Source: JBJXHN01 sp046233135
GTDB lineage: Bacteria > Pseudomonadota > Alphaproteobacteria > Rhodospirillales > Rhodospirillaceae
Length of the DNA: 64,000 bases
NCBI GenBank assembly: GCA_046233135.1
Contig: JBJXHN010000002.1
Location: 1 to 64,000, forward strand
Direction of reading: 5' to 3'
The notes beneath the pieces were generated by a model. The model searched no databases. It worked only from the letters and a program-made list of their open reading frames with translations, and was not told where the DNA came from. The position numbers were made by a program, and so were the translations under genes. Below, piece after piece: positions 1 to 10,189 of this stretch; the first letter of the stretch is position 1, and each line of letters begins with the position of its first letter.

Positions 1-159
1 CTGCGGGTGCGCACCCTGACCATCCCCGATCGCTATTTCGAACACGCGAGCCCGGCCAAGCAGCAGGCCGAAGCCGGCCTGGATGCGGACAGCATCGCCG
101 CAAAAGCTCTGTCGGCGCTGGGGATGGCGGTTCCGGGTGCGGCCCAGGGCCAAGCGTGA
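1..159 (+). CDS. dxs: 1-deoxy-D-xylulose-5-phosphate synthase, C-terminal end (partial)
   Basis: Frame 1 is open from the window edge to TGA at 157-159 and encodes the last 52 residues of a larger protein. The segment reads RTLTIPDRYFEHASPAKQ and then AEAGLDADSIA, which is the typical end of DXS: the IPD-F-EH loop, the K-Q-AEAGLD motif and a closing helix. DXS condenses pyruvate with glyceraldehyde 3-phosphate using thiamine diphosphate, in the first step of the MEP isoprenoid pathway. The catalytic and cofactor-binding parts lie outside the window. Identification rests on this short conserved tail only. Confidence 0.8.
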   Translation: MRVRTLTIPDRYFEHASPAKQQAEAGLDADSIAAKALSALGMAVPGAAQGQA

Positions 160-167
160 GAGCGTTT

Positions 168-227
168 CGAAGACGCGTTTGCGCACCGGTAAACCGGAGC
201 CCACTTTTCCGCTCGATGCTGTAGAGC
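168..227. repeat. dispersed intergenic repeat, copy 1
   Basis: This 60-base block between dxs and nadB recurs at 62557-62616 with only about three substitutions. It contains the core ACCGG-TAAACCGG and CCCACTTTTCCG and ends in TAGAGC. Related elements with a CCACTTTTC core and a TAGAGC/CTAG end are widespread intergenic palindromes in Alphaproteobacteria. It fills nearly the whole gap and ends two bases before the nadB stop codon, so it could lie in the 3' untranslated region of both convergent genes. Confidence 0.75.
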
Positions 228-228
228 G

Positions 229-1839
229 CTAGCCATGGGTGCCGCAGAGCGGTGGTGTGGCCAGCGCCAGACGGTTCTCCAGGGCCGCCAGGGTCAGGCG
301 GGAAGACACCGCTTTGGCGGCCGTAGCGGGGAAGTCGCTGCGTTGATGGGCGCCCCGGCTTTCCCGGCGCTCCAGCGCGGCCTGCACGATCAGCAGAGCC
401 GCCAGGGCCGCATCGGGCCAGCCGCCGGCCTCTTCGGCCATGCGGATCAGGCTGTCCCGGGCGCCGCTCAGGCCGGCAGCATCGCGCACCACTCCCACCT
501 GCCGATCCATCATGTCGCGCAGCGGGCGCGGGGCGGCGGGATTGGTAGAGGCCGCGCCGCGCGGGCCGACGCTCAACAGTCCGGCAGGGGCTGCCGGGGC
601 AGCGGGTGCTGTTGCAGTAGCGGCCCGGCCGGCTTCGCTACCGGCCAGTGCGCTGGCGATGCGGCGTCCCGTGACCACCGCTTCGATCAGCGAATTGCTG
701 GCCAGCCGGTTGGCGCCGTGCAGGCCGGTGGAGGACACTTCGCCGCAGGCCCACAGTCCCGGCACGGTGGTGCGGCCATGGTCGTCCACGGCTACGCCGC
801 CCATGTGGTAGTGGGTGGCCGGGCGGATGGGGATGGGGGAAACGGCGGGATCCAGGCCGTGATCGCGGCAATGGCCGTAAACAGTGGGGAAGCGGTCGGC
901 GAACCGTGCGCCCAGGGCCTCCCGCGCGTCCAGGAACACCGAGCCGCCCCTGCCGATCTCGGCCGCCACCGTTTGCGAGACCACGTCCCGGGGGGCGAGG
1001 TCTCCGCCCGATAAGGCGGCCATCAGCGGCGTGCCGTCGGCGCGGATCAGCCGGGCGCCCTCTCCCCGCAGCGCTTCAGAGGCCAGGGGCATGGGATCGG
1101 CCCCCACAGCCAGTGCGGTTGGGTGGAACTGCACGAATTCCATGTCCCGCAATTCGGCCCCGGCCCGGGCCGCCAGGATCAGGCCGCCGCCGGTGGAGGT
1201 CAGCGGGTTGGTGGTTGAGGCGTACAAACCTCCCAGCCCGCCGGTGGCCAGGATCACCGCCCGGGCGGCGATGGTCTCGACGGAGCCGGAACCGGAGCCG
1301 TCCTGGCCGGTGCGGCGCAGGGAAACGCCGGTCACGCCCGCCGGCCCGCCGCACAGGCCGACCACGGTGGTGTGCTCCAGAACCTGGATCGACGGCGTGC
1401 GGCGCAGGCGGTCGGCCAGGGCGGTCAGGATCATCAGGCCGGACCGGTCGCCATGCACATGCAGCACCCGGCGCCGCGAATGGCCGGCTTCCAGCCCCCG
1501 GGAGAAGCGGCCGTCCTGCTTGCGGTCAAAAACCACGCCCCAGTGTTCCAGAGTAGAGATGGCGGCCGGGGCATCGCCGGTGATGTGGCGGGCCACCAGC
1601 GGGTCGGTCAGCCCGCCGCCGACGGCCACGGTGTCTTCACCGTGCAGGGCCGGGGTATCGTCATCCCCGACGGCGGCGGCTATGCCGCCCTGCGCCCATT
1701 CCGTGGAGCCGCCCAGACCCAGCGGCCCGGCGGTGATGACCAGGATGGGGGCGCTCCGGCCTGCGGTTCCGGCACAGGCCAGGGCTGTGGACAGGCCGGC
1801 GATGCCGCCGCCGATGATGACAATAGGGGTTTCGGGCAT
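229..1839 (-). CDS. nadB: L-aspartate oxidase
   Basis: NadB oxidises L-aspartate to iminoaspartate with FAD, the first step of de novo NAD synthesis. The protein (536 residues from the chosen start) begins with the dinucleotide-binding motif GGGIAGLS. It then shows the flavoprotein signatures GSTEWAQGGIAA, HSRRRVLH, FVQFHPTAL, HYHMGGVAVD and GANRLASNSLIEA, all characteristic of NadB/SdhA flavoproteins; HYHMGG carries the active-site region. The ATG at 1839 is preferred because AGGAACG lies just upstream; an in-frame extension to 1887 lacks such support. nadA and nadC are not in the window. The gene is convergent with dxs and follows the histidine kinase gene on the same strand. Confidence 0.95.
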   Translation of the reverse strand: MPETPIVIIGGGIAGLSTALACAGTAGRSAPILVITAGPLGLGGSTEWAQGGIAAAVGDDDTPALHGEDTVAVGGGLTDPLVARHITGDAPAAISTLEHWGVVFDRKQDGRFSRGLEAGHSRRRVLHVHGDRSGLMILTALADRLRRTPSIQVLEHTTVVGLCGGPAGVTGVSLRRTGQDGSGSGSVETIAARAVILATGGLGGLYASTTNPLTSTGGGLILAARAGAELRDMEFVQFHPTALAVGADPMPLASEALRGEGARLIRADGTPLMAALSGGDLAPRDVVSQTVAAEIGRGGSVFLDAREALGARFADRFPTVYGHCRDHGLDPAVSPIPIRPATHYHMGGVAVDDHGRTTVPGLWACGEVSSTGLHGANRLASNSLIEAVVTGRRIASALAGSEAGRAATATAPAAPAAPAGLLSVGPRGAASTNPAAPRPLRDMMDRQVGVVRDAAGLSGARDSLIRMAEEAGGWPDAALAALLIVQAALERRESRGAHQRSDFPATAAKAVSSRLTLAALENRLALATPPLCGTHG

Positions 1840-1974
1840 GGACGAACGTTCCTGAAGGGGGCACCGCATCACCGATCTCTCCGGCAACGCCGGAGGAGGC
1901 GGACAGGGTTAAGATAGGGAACGGGCGGGGCCGCGTCACGCGGCGCTTGAAGAGGAGGGAGGAGCGGCGGAGCT

Positions 1975-3930
<1,956 letters not shown>

Positions 3931-4037
3931 GTCATCCCCTATTACTGGCAGCTCTCCAGTCGGGAACTGTACCGGACCCGTGGGCGTGGCGCCATATCCG
4001 GATCGGCTATACGGGGCCGCCGGGACCGGTTTCCGAC

Positions 4038-4074
4038 TCCACCCCCTGAATTTTTTCGAAGACCAGGGGGTGGA
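4038..4074 (-). terminator. inverted repeat downstream of htpG
   Basis: An 11-base perfect inverted repeat (4038-4048 and 4064-4074, arm TCCACCCCCTG) lies 27 bases past the htpG stop. The T-run sits in the loop rather than after the stem, so it is not a classical intrinsic terminator, but its position fits a 3' end or RNA-stabilising hairpin for htpG. Confidence 0.4.
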
Positions 4075-4101
4075 GGGCGGAAAAATGCCGGTTCGGGGCG
4101 C

Positions 4102-6033
4102 TTACGTGGCAGGGAAGCCGCGTCCCATCATGCTGGTCATCCGCTGGGCGAAGGCCACCGGATCGGTGGGGGCCTCGCCTTCCAGGATGCGGGCCTGGTC
4201 AAGCAGCAGATAGGCCGCATCGGCCAGGGCGGCGTCGGTGGGGCTGGCGGCGGCCTGTTCGGCCAGGGCCTTGATCAGCCGGTGGCGTGGATTGATTTCC
4301 AGTACCCGGGGGCTGGTGTAGCCGCCGCCCTGGTTCGCCTGACGCAGCATCCGTTCCAGATGCAGGCTCATGGCGCCGTCTTCCACCACCAGGCAGACCG
4401 GGCTGTCGGTCAGGCGGTTGGAGACGCGCACATCCTTGACCGTATCGCCCAGCGAGCCCTTCAGGGCGCCGATCAAGCTGTCGATGCGGTCTTCCGACGC
4501 GGGCTGGGGCTTTTCGGCGTCGCCGTCGTCCCCGTCCTTCAGCGGAATATCGTCCAGGTCCTTGCCGGCCTGCATGACCGAGGTCAGGGGCGTGCCGTCG
4601 AACTCGCTGACCGCATTGGGCCAGAATTCGTCGATGGGGTCGGTCAGCAGCAGCACTTCGATGCCGCGCGCCACGAAGCCTTCCACCTGCGGGCTGCGGG
4701 CCAGGGCGCCGGCGTCGTCACCGGTGACGAAATAGATGGCCTTCTGCCCCTCGACCATCCGTTCCTTGTAGGATTCCAGCGATACCGGTGTCTCGCCGCG
4801 TGTGGTGCGGAAGCGGGTCAGCTTCAGCAGGTCGGTCTTGCGCTCGAAGTCCTCGTAGATGCCTTCCTTCAGCACGGCGCCGAAGTTGGCCCAGAAGGCC
4901 AGATAGGCCTCTTCGTCGTCCCGGGCGCGCTTGCCCAGCTCATCGACCAGGCGTTTGGTCAGGCCGCTCTTGATCTTGCGCAGGCGCGGATCGTTCTGCA
5001 GCAGCTCGCGGCTGACGTTCAGGGGCAGGTCGGAACTGTCCACCACGCCTTGCACGAAACGCAGCCAAGCCGGCAGCAGTTCGTCGCAGTCGTCGGTGAT
5101 GAACACGCGGTTGACGTACAGCTTCACCCGGGTCTTGCGCTCGGGCGTGAACAGGTCGAACGGCTTGGCGCCGGGCACGAACAGCAGGCCGGTGTATTCC
5201 AGCATGCCTTCGGCCTTGAAATGCAGGGTGTGCCAGGGCTCGTCCATGCCGTGGGACACATGGCGGTAGAATTCGGTGTACTGCTCGACGGTGATCTGGT
5301 CGCGCGGGCGGGTCCACAGGGCGCTGGCTTCGTTCACCCGTTCCGGTTCGGCGGCCCCCTCGTCCCCATCCGTGCCGTCGGCCTTTTTGCTCTCGTCCTT
5401 GGGCACGATCAGGCCCACGGGGATGGCGATGTGGTCGGAATAGGTCTTGATGATGTTGCGCAGGCGATAGGGTTCCAGGAACTCCTTGGCGTCATCGCGC
5501 AGGTGCAGGGTGATCGAGGCTCCGCGCAACGCGTCTTCGGCTTCGGCGATGGTGTATTCGCCGGTGCCTTCGCTGATCCACTGCCAGCCCTGGGTTTCCC
5601 CGGCGCGGCGGGTAACGACCCGGACTTTGGTGGCGACCATGAAGGCCGAATAGAAGCCGACGCCGAACTGGCCGATCAGCGACACGTCGCCGGTCTTGGC
5701 CTGGCTTTTCACCGCGTTCATGAACGTCTGGGTTCCGGACCGGGCGATGGTGCCCAAGTTCTCCACCAGATCATCCCGGTTCATGCCGATGCCGTTGTCG
5801 GCGATGGTCAGCGTGCCGGCGTCCTTGTCGACGGTGATGGTAATCTTGAAGTCGCCGTCACCCTCCAGCAGCGTCGGATGCGTCAAGGCCTCATAGCGCA
5901 GCTTGTCGCAAGCGTCCGATGCGTTGGAAATCAGCTCGCGCAGAAAAATCTGGCGGTCCGAGTAAAGCGAGTGAACAACGATATCGAGCAGTTTCGAAAC
6001 TTCGGCCTGAAAGGACAGCGTTTCTTCTGACAT
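4102..6033 (-). CDS. htpG: Molecular chaperone HtpG (bacterial Hsp90)
   Basis: HtpG is the cytoplasmic Hsp90 chaperone, an ATP-driven dimer that remodels client proteins. The 643-residue product has the N-terminal GHKL ATPase domain (ELISNASDACDKLR with the catalytic Glu and ATP-lid Asn, DNGIGMN, GQFGVGFYSAFMVA), the middle domain (LYVNRVFITDDCDELLP, SSDLPLNVSRE) and the C-terminal dimerisation domain; length is normal for the family. The ATG at 6033 (MSEETLSF) matches the usual HtpG N-terminus; an upstream in-frame ATG at 6051 would add six residues. It is transcribed alone and divergently from hpf. Heat-shock control is usual for the family, but I could not identify a convincing RpoH promoter. 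Confidence 0.96.
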   Translation of the reverse strand: MSEETLSFQAEVSKLLDIVVHSLYSDRQIFLRELISNASDACDKLRYEALTHPTLLEGDGDFKITITVDKDAGTLTIADNGIGMNRDDLVENLGTIARSGTQTFMNAVKSQAKTGDVSLIGQFGVGFYSAFMVATKVRVVTRRAGETQGWQWISEGTGEYTIAEAEDALRGASITLHLRDDAKEFLEPYRLRNIIKTYSDHIAIPVGLIVPKDESKKADGTDGDEGAAEPERVNEASALWTRPRDQITVEQYTEFYRHVSHGMDEPWHTLHFKAEGMLEYTGLLFVPGAKPFDLFTPERKTRVKLYVNRVFITDDCDELLPAWLRFVQGVVDSSDLPLNVSRELLQNDPRLRKIKSGLTKRLVDELGKRARDDEEAYLAFWANFGAVLKEGIYEDFERKTDLLKLTRFRTTRGETPVSLESYKERMVEGQKAIYFVTGDDAGALARSPQVEGFVARGIEVLLLTDPIDEFWPNAVSEFDGTPLTSVMQAGKDLDDIPLKDGDDGDAEKPQPASEDRIDSLIGALKGSLGDTVKDVRVSNRLTDSPVCLVVEDGAMSLHLERMLRQANQGGGYTSPRVLEINPRHRLIKALAEQAAASPTDAALADAAYLLLDQARILEGEAPTDPVAFAQRMTSMMGRGFPAT

Positions 6034-6479
6034 TGCGGTCCCAACCCCCATGCATGCGTTTGATCAAATTGGTGCGGCGCGGAGAACGGTCCGTTTTCCA
6101 TGGGCGTCGTCTTTCCGTATCGGAGTCGCGGTTCCCCACAGCAGGCAACCCGGCTCTTCCACGGATGCACGACCCCCGGACGGTCATCCTCGGCCGACGT
6201 CATATGAGAAAAAAATCAAAGCGATGCAACCGCACCTATTCGGGCATGCCAAAAAAACAGACCTTTGGACGGCTGGCTATGGAACACTGGAGTTGCCCAC
6301 CCCACCATAGAAAGGGTGGGCGCGCCCCGCCAAAGCCCTGATCCCGGGCCTTCTCCCCACGAGCCTGTTGCGCGCATTGTTCGCAACACGATTCCCGCGC
6401 TAACAGGCTTGACCCAAACTCAGGAGTACGCTTGGTTGGGCGAGTCCGTCTTAAAATGGGAATGTTCAGGGAGAGCTCC
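6034..6479. other. 446-base divergent intergenic region, htpG/hpf
   Basis: No coding region is supported here. It must hold the promoters of htpG (leftward) and hpf (rightward). Two structures are visible: an 8-base perfect hairpin GCCCACCC/GGGTGGGC at 6295-6321, and a nested repeat with outer arms AGCCTGTT (6362-6369) and AACAGGCT (6402-6409) around GTTGCG/CGCAAC (6367-6372, 6382-6387). A TTGACC at 6409-6414 could be a -35 element for hpf, but no good -10 lies at the right distance. Local base composition is more AT-rich around 6205-6260. Confidence 0.5.
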
Positions 6480-6848
6480 ATGCAAAATCCCCTGCAGATC
6501 GTCTTTCACGGTCTCGACCACTCTGATGCAGTTGAAGAACGAGTCCGCGAAAAAGTCGCGAAGCTGGAGCAGTTCTACAGCGGTATTATCGGTTGTCGCG
6601 TGGTGATCGAAGTCCACCACAAGAATACGGCGAATACGCATAAGCGCGGCGAGCCGTTCCACGTGCATGTGCACGTCACCGTGCCCGGCGAGGAACTGAC
6701 GTCCGCCAGCGCTCATGGCAAGAACACGGAGTTGAAAGCGCACGAAGATGTGGGAATTGCGATCCGCGATGCCTTCGATTCGATGGAACGTCAACTGCGG
6801 GAATACTCCAACCGGAAGCGGGACGGCGTGAAGGTCGCGGCGGGCTGA
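6480..6848 (+). CDS. hpf: Ribosome hibernation promoting factor, HPF/RaiA family
   Basis: This 122-residue protein matches the HPF/YfiA (RaiA) fold: an N-terminal strand LQIVFHGLD, helix VEERVREKVAKLEQFY, a basic strand region HHKNTANTHKRGEPFHVHVHV and a C-terminal helix DVGIAIRDAFDSMERQLREY. Such proteins bind the 30S decoding centre and silence ribosomes in stationary phase or stress. It is a short form without the dimerisation tail of long HPF. The ATG at 6480 follows AGGGAGAG; an extension to 6432 has no such site. It is monocistronic, between htpG and the helicase gene. RaiA-like extra copies exist in this class, so its exact role (main HPF or paralogue) is open. Confidence 0.88.
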   Translation: MQNPLQIVFHGLDHSDAVEERVREKVAKLEQFYSGIIGCRVVIEVHHKNTANTHKRGEPFHVHVHVTVPGEELTSASAHGKNTELKAHEDVGIAIRDAFDSMERQLREYSNRKRDGVKVAAG

Positions 6849-6963
6849 TCGCCCCTTCCGACCCCGGACCCTGCTGATCCGCCGACCCGGTTCCGCTGCT
6901 GATGCGGATCCCGATCAGGACGGCCTTGCAATTCCGGGCCATGCGCGCGACGGTGTGTCTGTC

Positions 6964-9777
6964 ATGACGGACGCAGGCACACCTCACCGCATAAAGGTAC
7001 CCAGCCAATTGGTTTCCGATAGTCCGGGATCCCGGGTGACGGCCGTGCTGGGGCCGACCAATACAGGCAAGACCCATCTGGCGATGGAACGCATGCTCGG
7101 CTACGGCTCGGGCATGATCGGCTTTCCCTTGCGTCTTCTCGCGCGCGAGAACTACGACAAGGCCGTGCGCCGCGTGGGGCCGGCGGCCGTTGCCCTGATC
7201 ACCGGCGAGGAAAAGATCCTGCCGGCGCGGCCGCGCTATTTCATCTGCACTGTGGAAAGCATGCCCGTCGACCGCCGGGTGGACTTCATCGCCATCGATG
7301 AAATCCAGCTGTGCGGCGATCCGGACCGGGGTCACGTGTTCACCGACCGCCTGCTGCATGCGCGCGGGCAGCAGGAAACCATGTTCCTGGGGGCGGAAAC
7401 CATGGCGCCGCTGATCCGCCGCCTGGTGCCCGGGTGCGGTTTCGACAGCCGGCCCCGCTTCTCCCAGCTGTCCTTCGCCGGTCACAAGAAGCTGACCCGC
7501 CTGCCCCGGCGCTCTGCCGTGGTGGCCTTTTCCGCCGACGACGTCTACGCCATTGCCGAGCTGATCCGCCGTCAGCGGGGCGGGGCGGCAGTGGTGATGG
7601 GGGCACTGAGCCCGCGCACCCGCAACGCCCAGGTGGACCTGTACCAATCCGGCGAGGTGGACTGGCTGGTGGCCACGGACGCCATCGGCATGGGGCTGAA
7701 CATGGATGTGGGCCATGTGGCCTTTGCCTCCATGAAGAAATTCGACGGGTATGGCTTCCGCGCCCTGACCGCACCGGAAGTGGCCCAGATTGCCGGCCGC
7801 GCCGGGCGTCACATGAACGACGGCACCTTTGGCACCACGGCTGACGCCGACGCCCCGGCCGAGGATGTGGTGACCCGGGTGGAAGGCCACGCCTTCGCCC
7901 CCCAGCGACAGATCTTCTGGCGCAACACCAACCTGGATTTCCGCAGCATCGATCACCTGCTGGCCTCGTTGGGGGCGCCGCCGCCGGACGACGGGCTGAT
8001 GCGGCCACGCCGGGCGGATGACACCGCATCCCTGGAAACCCTGGCCCGCGATCCCGAAATCGCGTCCCGGGCCAGGGACCGGCGGCAGGTCGCGCTGCTG
8101 TGGGATGTCTGCCGGGTGCCCGACTTCCGCAAGCTGCGGGCGGAAACCCATGTGCGGCTGCTCGGCCAGCTCTATCGCCACCTGTCCACCCCGCGGGGCG
8201 TGCTGCCGGAGGACTTCGTGAACGGCCACGTCACCCGCATCGACCGGGTGGACGGGGATATCCATGCGCTGGTCGATCGCATCGCCGCCGTCCGGGTCTG
8301 GACCTATGTGGCGCACCAGAACGGCTGGCTTGCCGACCCCGAGTCCTGGCAGAAACGCACCCGCGCGATCGAGGACAAACTGTCCGACGCCCTGCACGAC
8401 CGCCTGACCCAGCGCTTCGTCGACCGCCGCACGGCGACCCTGATGCGCCGCCTGGGGGACCGCGAAGCCCTGCTCGCCGCCGTGGACAAGGATGACGGCG
8501 CGGTGGTGGTGGAAGGCCACGCCATCGGTCATCTGCACGGCCTGACCTTCCATCCCGAAAGCACCGGCGGCCGGCATGGCGACAAGGCCGTGCTGAACGC
8601 CGCCCAGAAGGCGTTGCGCCAGGAAATCGCCGCCCGGGTCGGGCGGATGGAACTGGCGGAGGATGATGCCTTCCATCTGGATGATACCGGTCGCCTGCTG
8701 TGGGAGGATGCACCGGTGGCAACCCTGGCCAAGGGCGCCTCGCCCCTGACCCCCGTGGTCGTTCTGCCCGCGGACGGCCTGCTCGATGGCCCCCTGGCCG
8801 AGCGGGTGCGGGCGCGGCTGGAGCGCTATCTGTCCGCCACCCTGGATCGCCGGCTGAAAGTGCTGCGGGAGCTGGAGGGCGCGCCGGACCTCAAGGGATC
8901 CGCGCGCGGTCTGGCCTTTCAGCTGGCCGAAGCCTTCGGCACCCTGCCGCGCGAACCGGTGGACGCGCAGGTGCGCGCCCTGTCCGAAGCGGACCGTAAA
9001 GCCCTGGCCCGCCGTGGCGTGCGGCTGGGGTTGCAGAACCTGTTCATGCCCGACCTACTGAAGCCGGAAGCCCAGCGGCTGCGCGCCCTGCTGTGGTCTG
9101 TGTCCCAGGGGCGCCGGACTCCCCCGCCTCTGCCGCCGGCGGGGCGGGTGTCCTTTCCCATTCCCCCCGGAACGCCCCGCGACTTTCTGGAGGTGCTGGG
9201 GTTCCAGTTGTTCGGCCAGCTGGCGATCCGTGTGGACATGATCGAACGCTTCGCTGCCGAAGTGCGCAAGCTGATCCGCGAGCGGGGGCCGGCGTCGGCT
9301 TCCAAGGCGGCCGGCAAGTCGGACCCCCGGCCCGAAGATACGTCCCCGCCGGAAGGCGAGCGCCGGAAGCGGTCCCGCCGCAAGGGCCGGAAAGCCGCGA
9401 CAGGAGCGGAAGAGGCGCTCGCGCCTGCGCCTGCGCCCGTGGCTGAGCCGGTGCCGGTTACCGAACCATCGCCGCCGGCCGGGTCTGCGGACGGGGTCAA
9501 GGCCCCTGCGCCCCGGTCCGATCCGCGTCCGGCGGCCGAGGCGCAGTTGCCGGCGGATCTGCTGTCGACCCTGGGGCTGGGACCGGAGGACGGGGGCCGC
9601 GTGCTGGACGCCCTGGGCTACAAGGTGCGTCTGGAAGATGGCGGGGTGTTCCTGCGTCCCCGACGGCGGCGGTTCGGCCCCGCCCGGCGGCCGCGCGGCG
9701 TGGCCAAGGGGCCGGTGATTCCGCGCGTGGACCCCGACAGCCCTTTCGCCGCCCTGGGGGCAATGATCCGAAGATGA
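6964..9777 (+). CDS. SUV3-type RNA/DNA helicase
   Basis: A 937-residue superfamily 2 helicase of the alphaproteobacterial group related to mitochondrial SUV3. Visible motifs are Walker A GPTNTGKTH (about residues 30-38), the DExx box DEIQ (about 119), SFTV-like strand residues, and the motif VI region QIAGRAGRH. A long helical middle follows. Residues about 770-880 are low-complexity, rich in Pro, Ala, Lys and Arg, and the C-terminus is strongly basic (RPRRRRFGPARRPRG), which suggests nucleic-acid or partner binding. SUV3 works with polynucleotide phosphorylase in mitochondria; a similar role here is an inference. The S4-domain gene follows 31 bases downstream in the usual alphaproteobacterial order. 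The start could also be GTG at 6955. Confidence 0.88.
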   Translation: MTDAGTPHRIKVPSQLVSDSPGSRVTAVLGPTNTGKTHLAMERMLGYGSGMIGFPLRLLARENYDKAVRRVGPAAVALITGEEKILPARPRYFICTVESMPVDRRVDFIAIDEIQLCGDPDRGHVFTDRLLHARGQQETMFLGAETMAPLIRRLVPGCGFDSRPRFSQLSFAGHKKLTRLPRRSAVVAFSADDVYAIAELIRRQRGGAAVVMGALSPRTRNAQVDLYQSGEVDWLVATDAIGMGLNMDVGHVAFASMKKFDGYGFRALTAPEVAQIAGRAGRHMNDGTFGTTADADAPAEDVVTRVEGHAFAPQRQIFWRNTNLDFRSIDHLLASLGAPPPDDGLMRPRRADDTASLETLARDPEIASRARDRRQVALLWDVCRVPDFRKLRAETHVRLLGQLYRHLSTPRGVLPEDFVNGHVTRIDRVDGDIHALVDRIAAVRVWTYVAHQNGWLADPESWQKRTRAIEDKLSDALHDRLTQRFVDRRTATLMRRLGDREALLAAVDKDDGAVVVEGHAIGHLHGLTFHPESTGGRHGDKAVLNAAQKALRQEIAARVGRMELAEDDAFHLDDTGRLLWEDAPVATLAKGASPLTPVVVLPADGLLDGPLAERVRARLERYLSATLDRRLKVLRELEGAPDLKGSARGLAFQLAEAFGTLPREPVDAQVRALSEADRKALARRGVRLGLQNLFMPDLLKPEAQRLRALLWSVSQGRRTPPPLPPAGRVSFPIPPGTPRDFLEVLGFQLFGQLAIRVDMIERFAAEVRKLIRERGPASASKAAGKSDPRPEDTSPPEGERRKRSRRKGRKAATGAEEALAPAPAPVAEPVPVTEPSPPAGSADGVKAPAPRSDPRPAAEAQLPADLLSTLGLGPEDGGRVLDALGYKVRLEDGGVFLRPRRRRFGPARRPRGVAKGPVIPRVDPDSPFAALGAMIRR

Positions 9778-9808
9778 GGGATGGGGGAGTGACGATGAGC
9801 GAGGCGTC

Positions 9809-10189
9809 ATGAGCGACGGGCAGCGTCTGGACAAGTGGCTGTGGTTCGCCCGCTTCTGCAAGACCCGGGGGCTGGCCCAGAAGCTTTGTGCCGCCGGGCA
9901 TGTGAAGCGGCGCGGGGAGTCGCTGGTCAAGCCCTCGACCCTGGTGCGGCCTGGGGATGAATTGACCGTGCTGATGGGGCCGGTGCGGCGCACGGTGATC
10001 GTCCGCCTGCCCGGCGAGCGGCGTGGCCCGGCTCCGGAAGCTCAGACCCTCTATGAGGAACCCGCTCCGCCCGAGCGTCTGCGGGACCCGGTGATGGACG
10101 GCAGCACGCCGGCCCATCGATTGAAAGGCACCGGCCGTCCCACCAAGAAGGAACGGCGGCAGACGGAACGGCTGATCGGCGAGGATTAG
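9809..10189 (+). CDS. S4-domain RNA-binding protein (HslR-like)
   Basis: A basic 126-residue protein with an N-terminal S4 RNA-binding domain (QRLDKWLWFARFCKTRGLAQ, then LCAAGHVKRRGE and PGDELTV), like HslR/Hsp15, which binds nascent-chain-blocked 50S subunits in E. coli. The C-terminal tail is charged (GRPTKKERRQTERL). It sits 31 bases after the helicase gene and is probably co-transcribed with it; both handle RNA. Its stop overlaps the stop of the convergent phosphotransferase gene by four bases, leaving no space for a separate terminator. Confidence 0.85.
   Translation: MSDGQRLDKWLWFARFCKTRGLAQKLCAAGHVKRRGESLVKPSTLVRPGDELTVLMGPVRRTVIVRLPGERRGPAPEAQTLYEEPAPPERLRDPVMDGSTPAHRLKGTGRPTKKERRQTERLIGED

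Noticed and set aside
6034..6260. RpoH-type heat-shock promoter for htpG
   Set aside because: A CCCATGG is present but no CTTGAA-type -35 lies at the right distance on the minus strand.
6280..6300. Sigma54 promoter before hpf
   Set aside because: TGGAAC and TTGC occur, but the GG-GC spacing is 12 bases, not the required 10.
6676..8676. Open frame of 666 codons on the minus strand
   Set aside because: It is antisense to the SUV3-type helicase gene, has a His/Gly/Gln-rich shadow composition and no motif; the helicase frame has clear family motifs.
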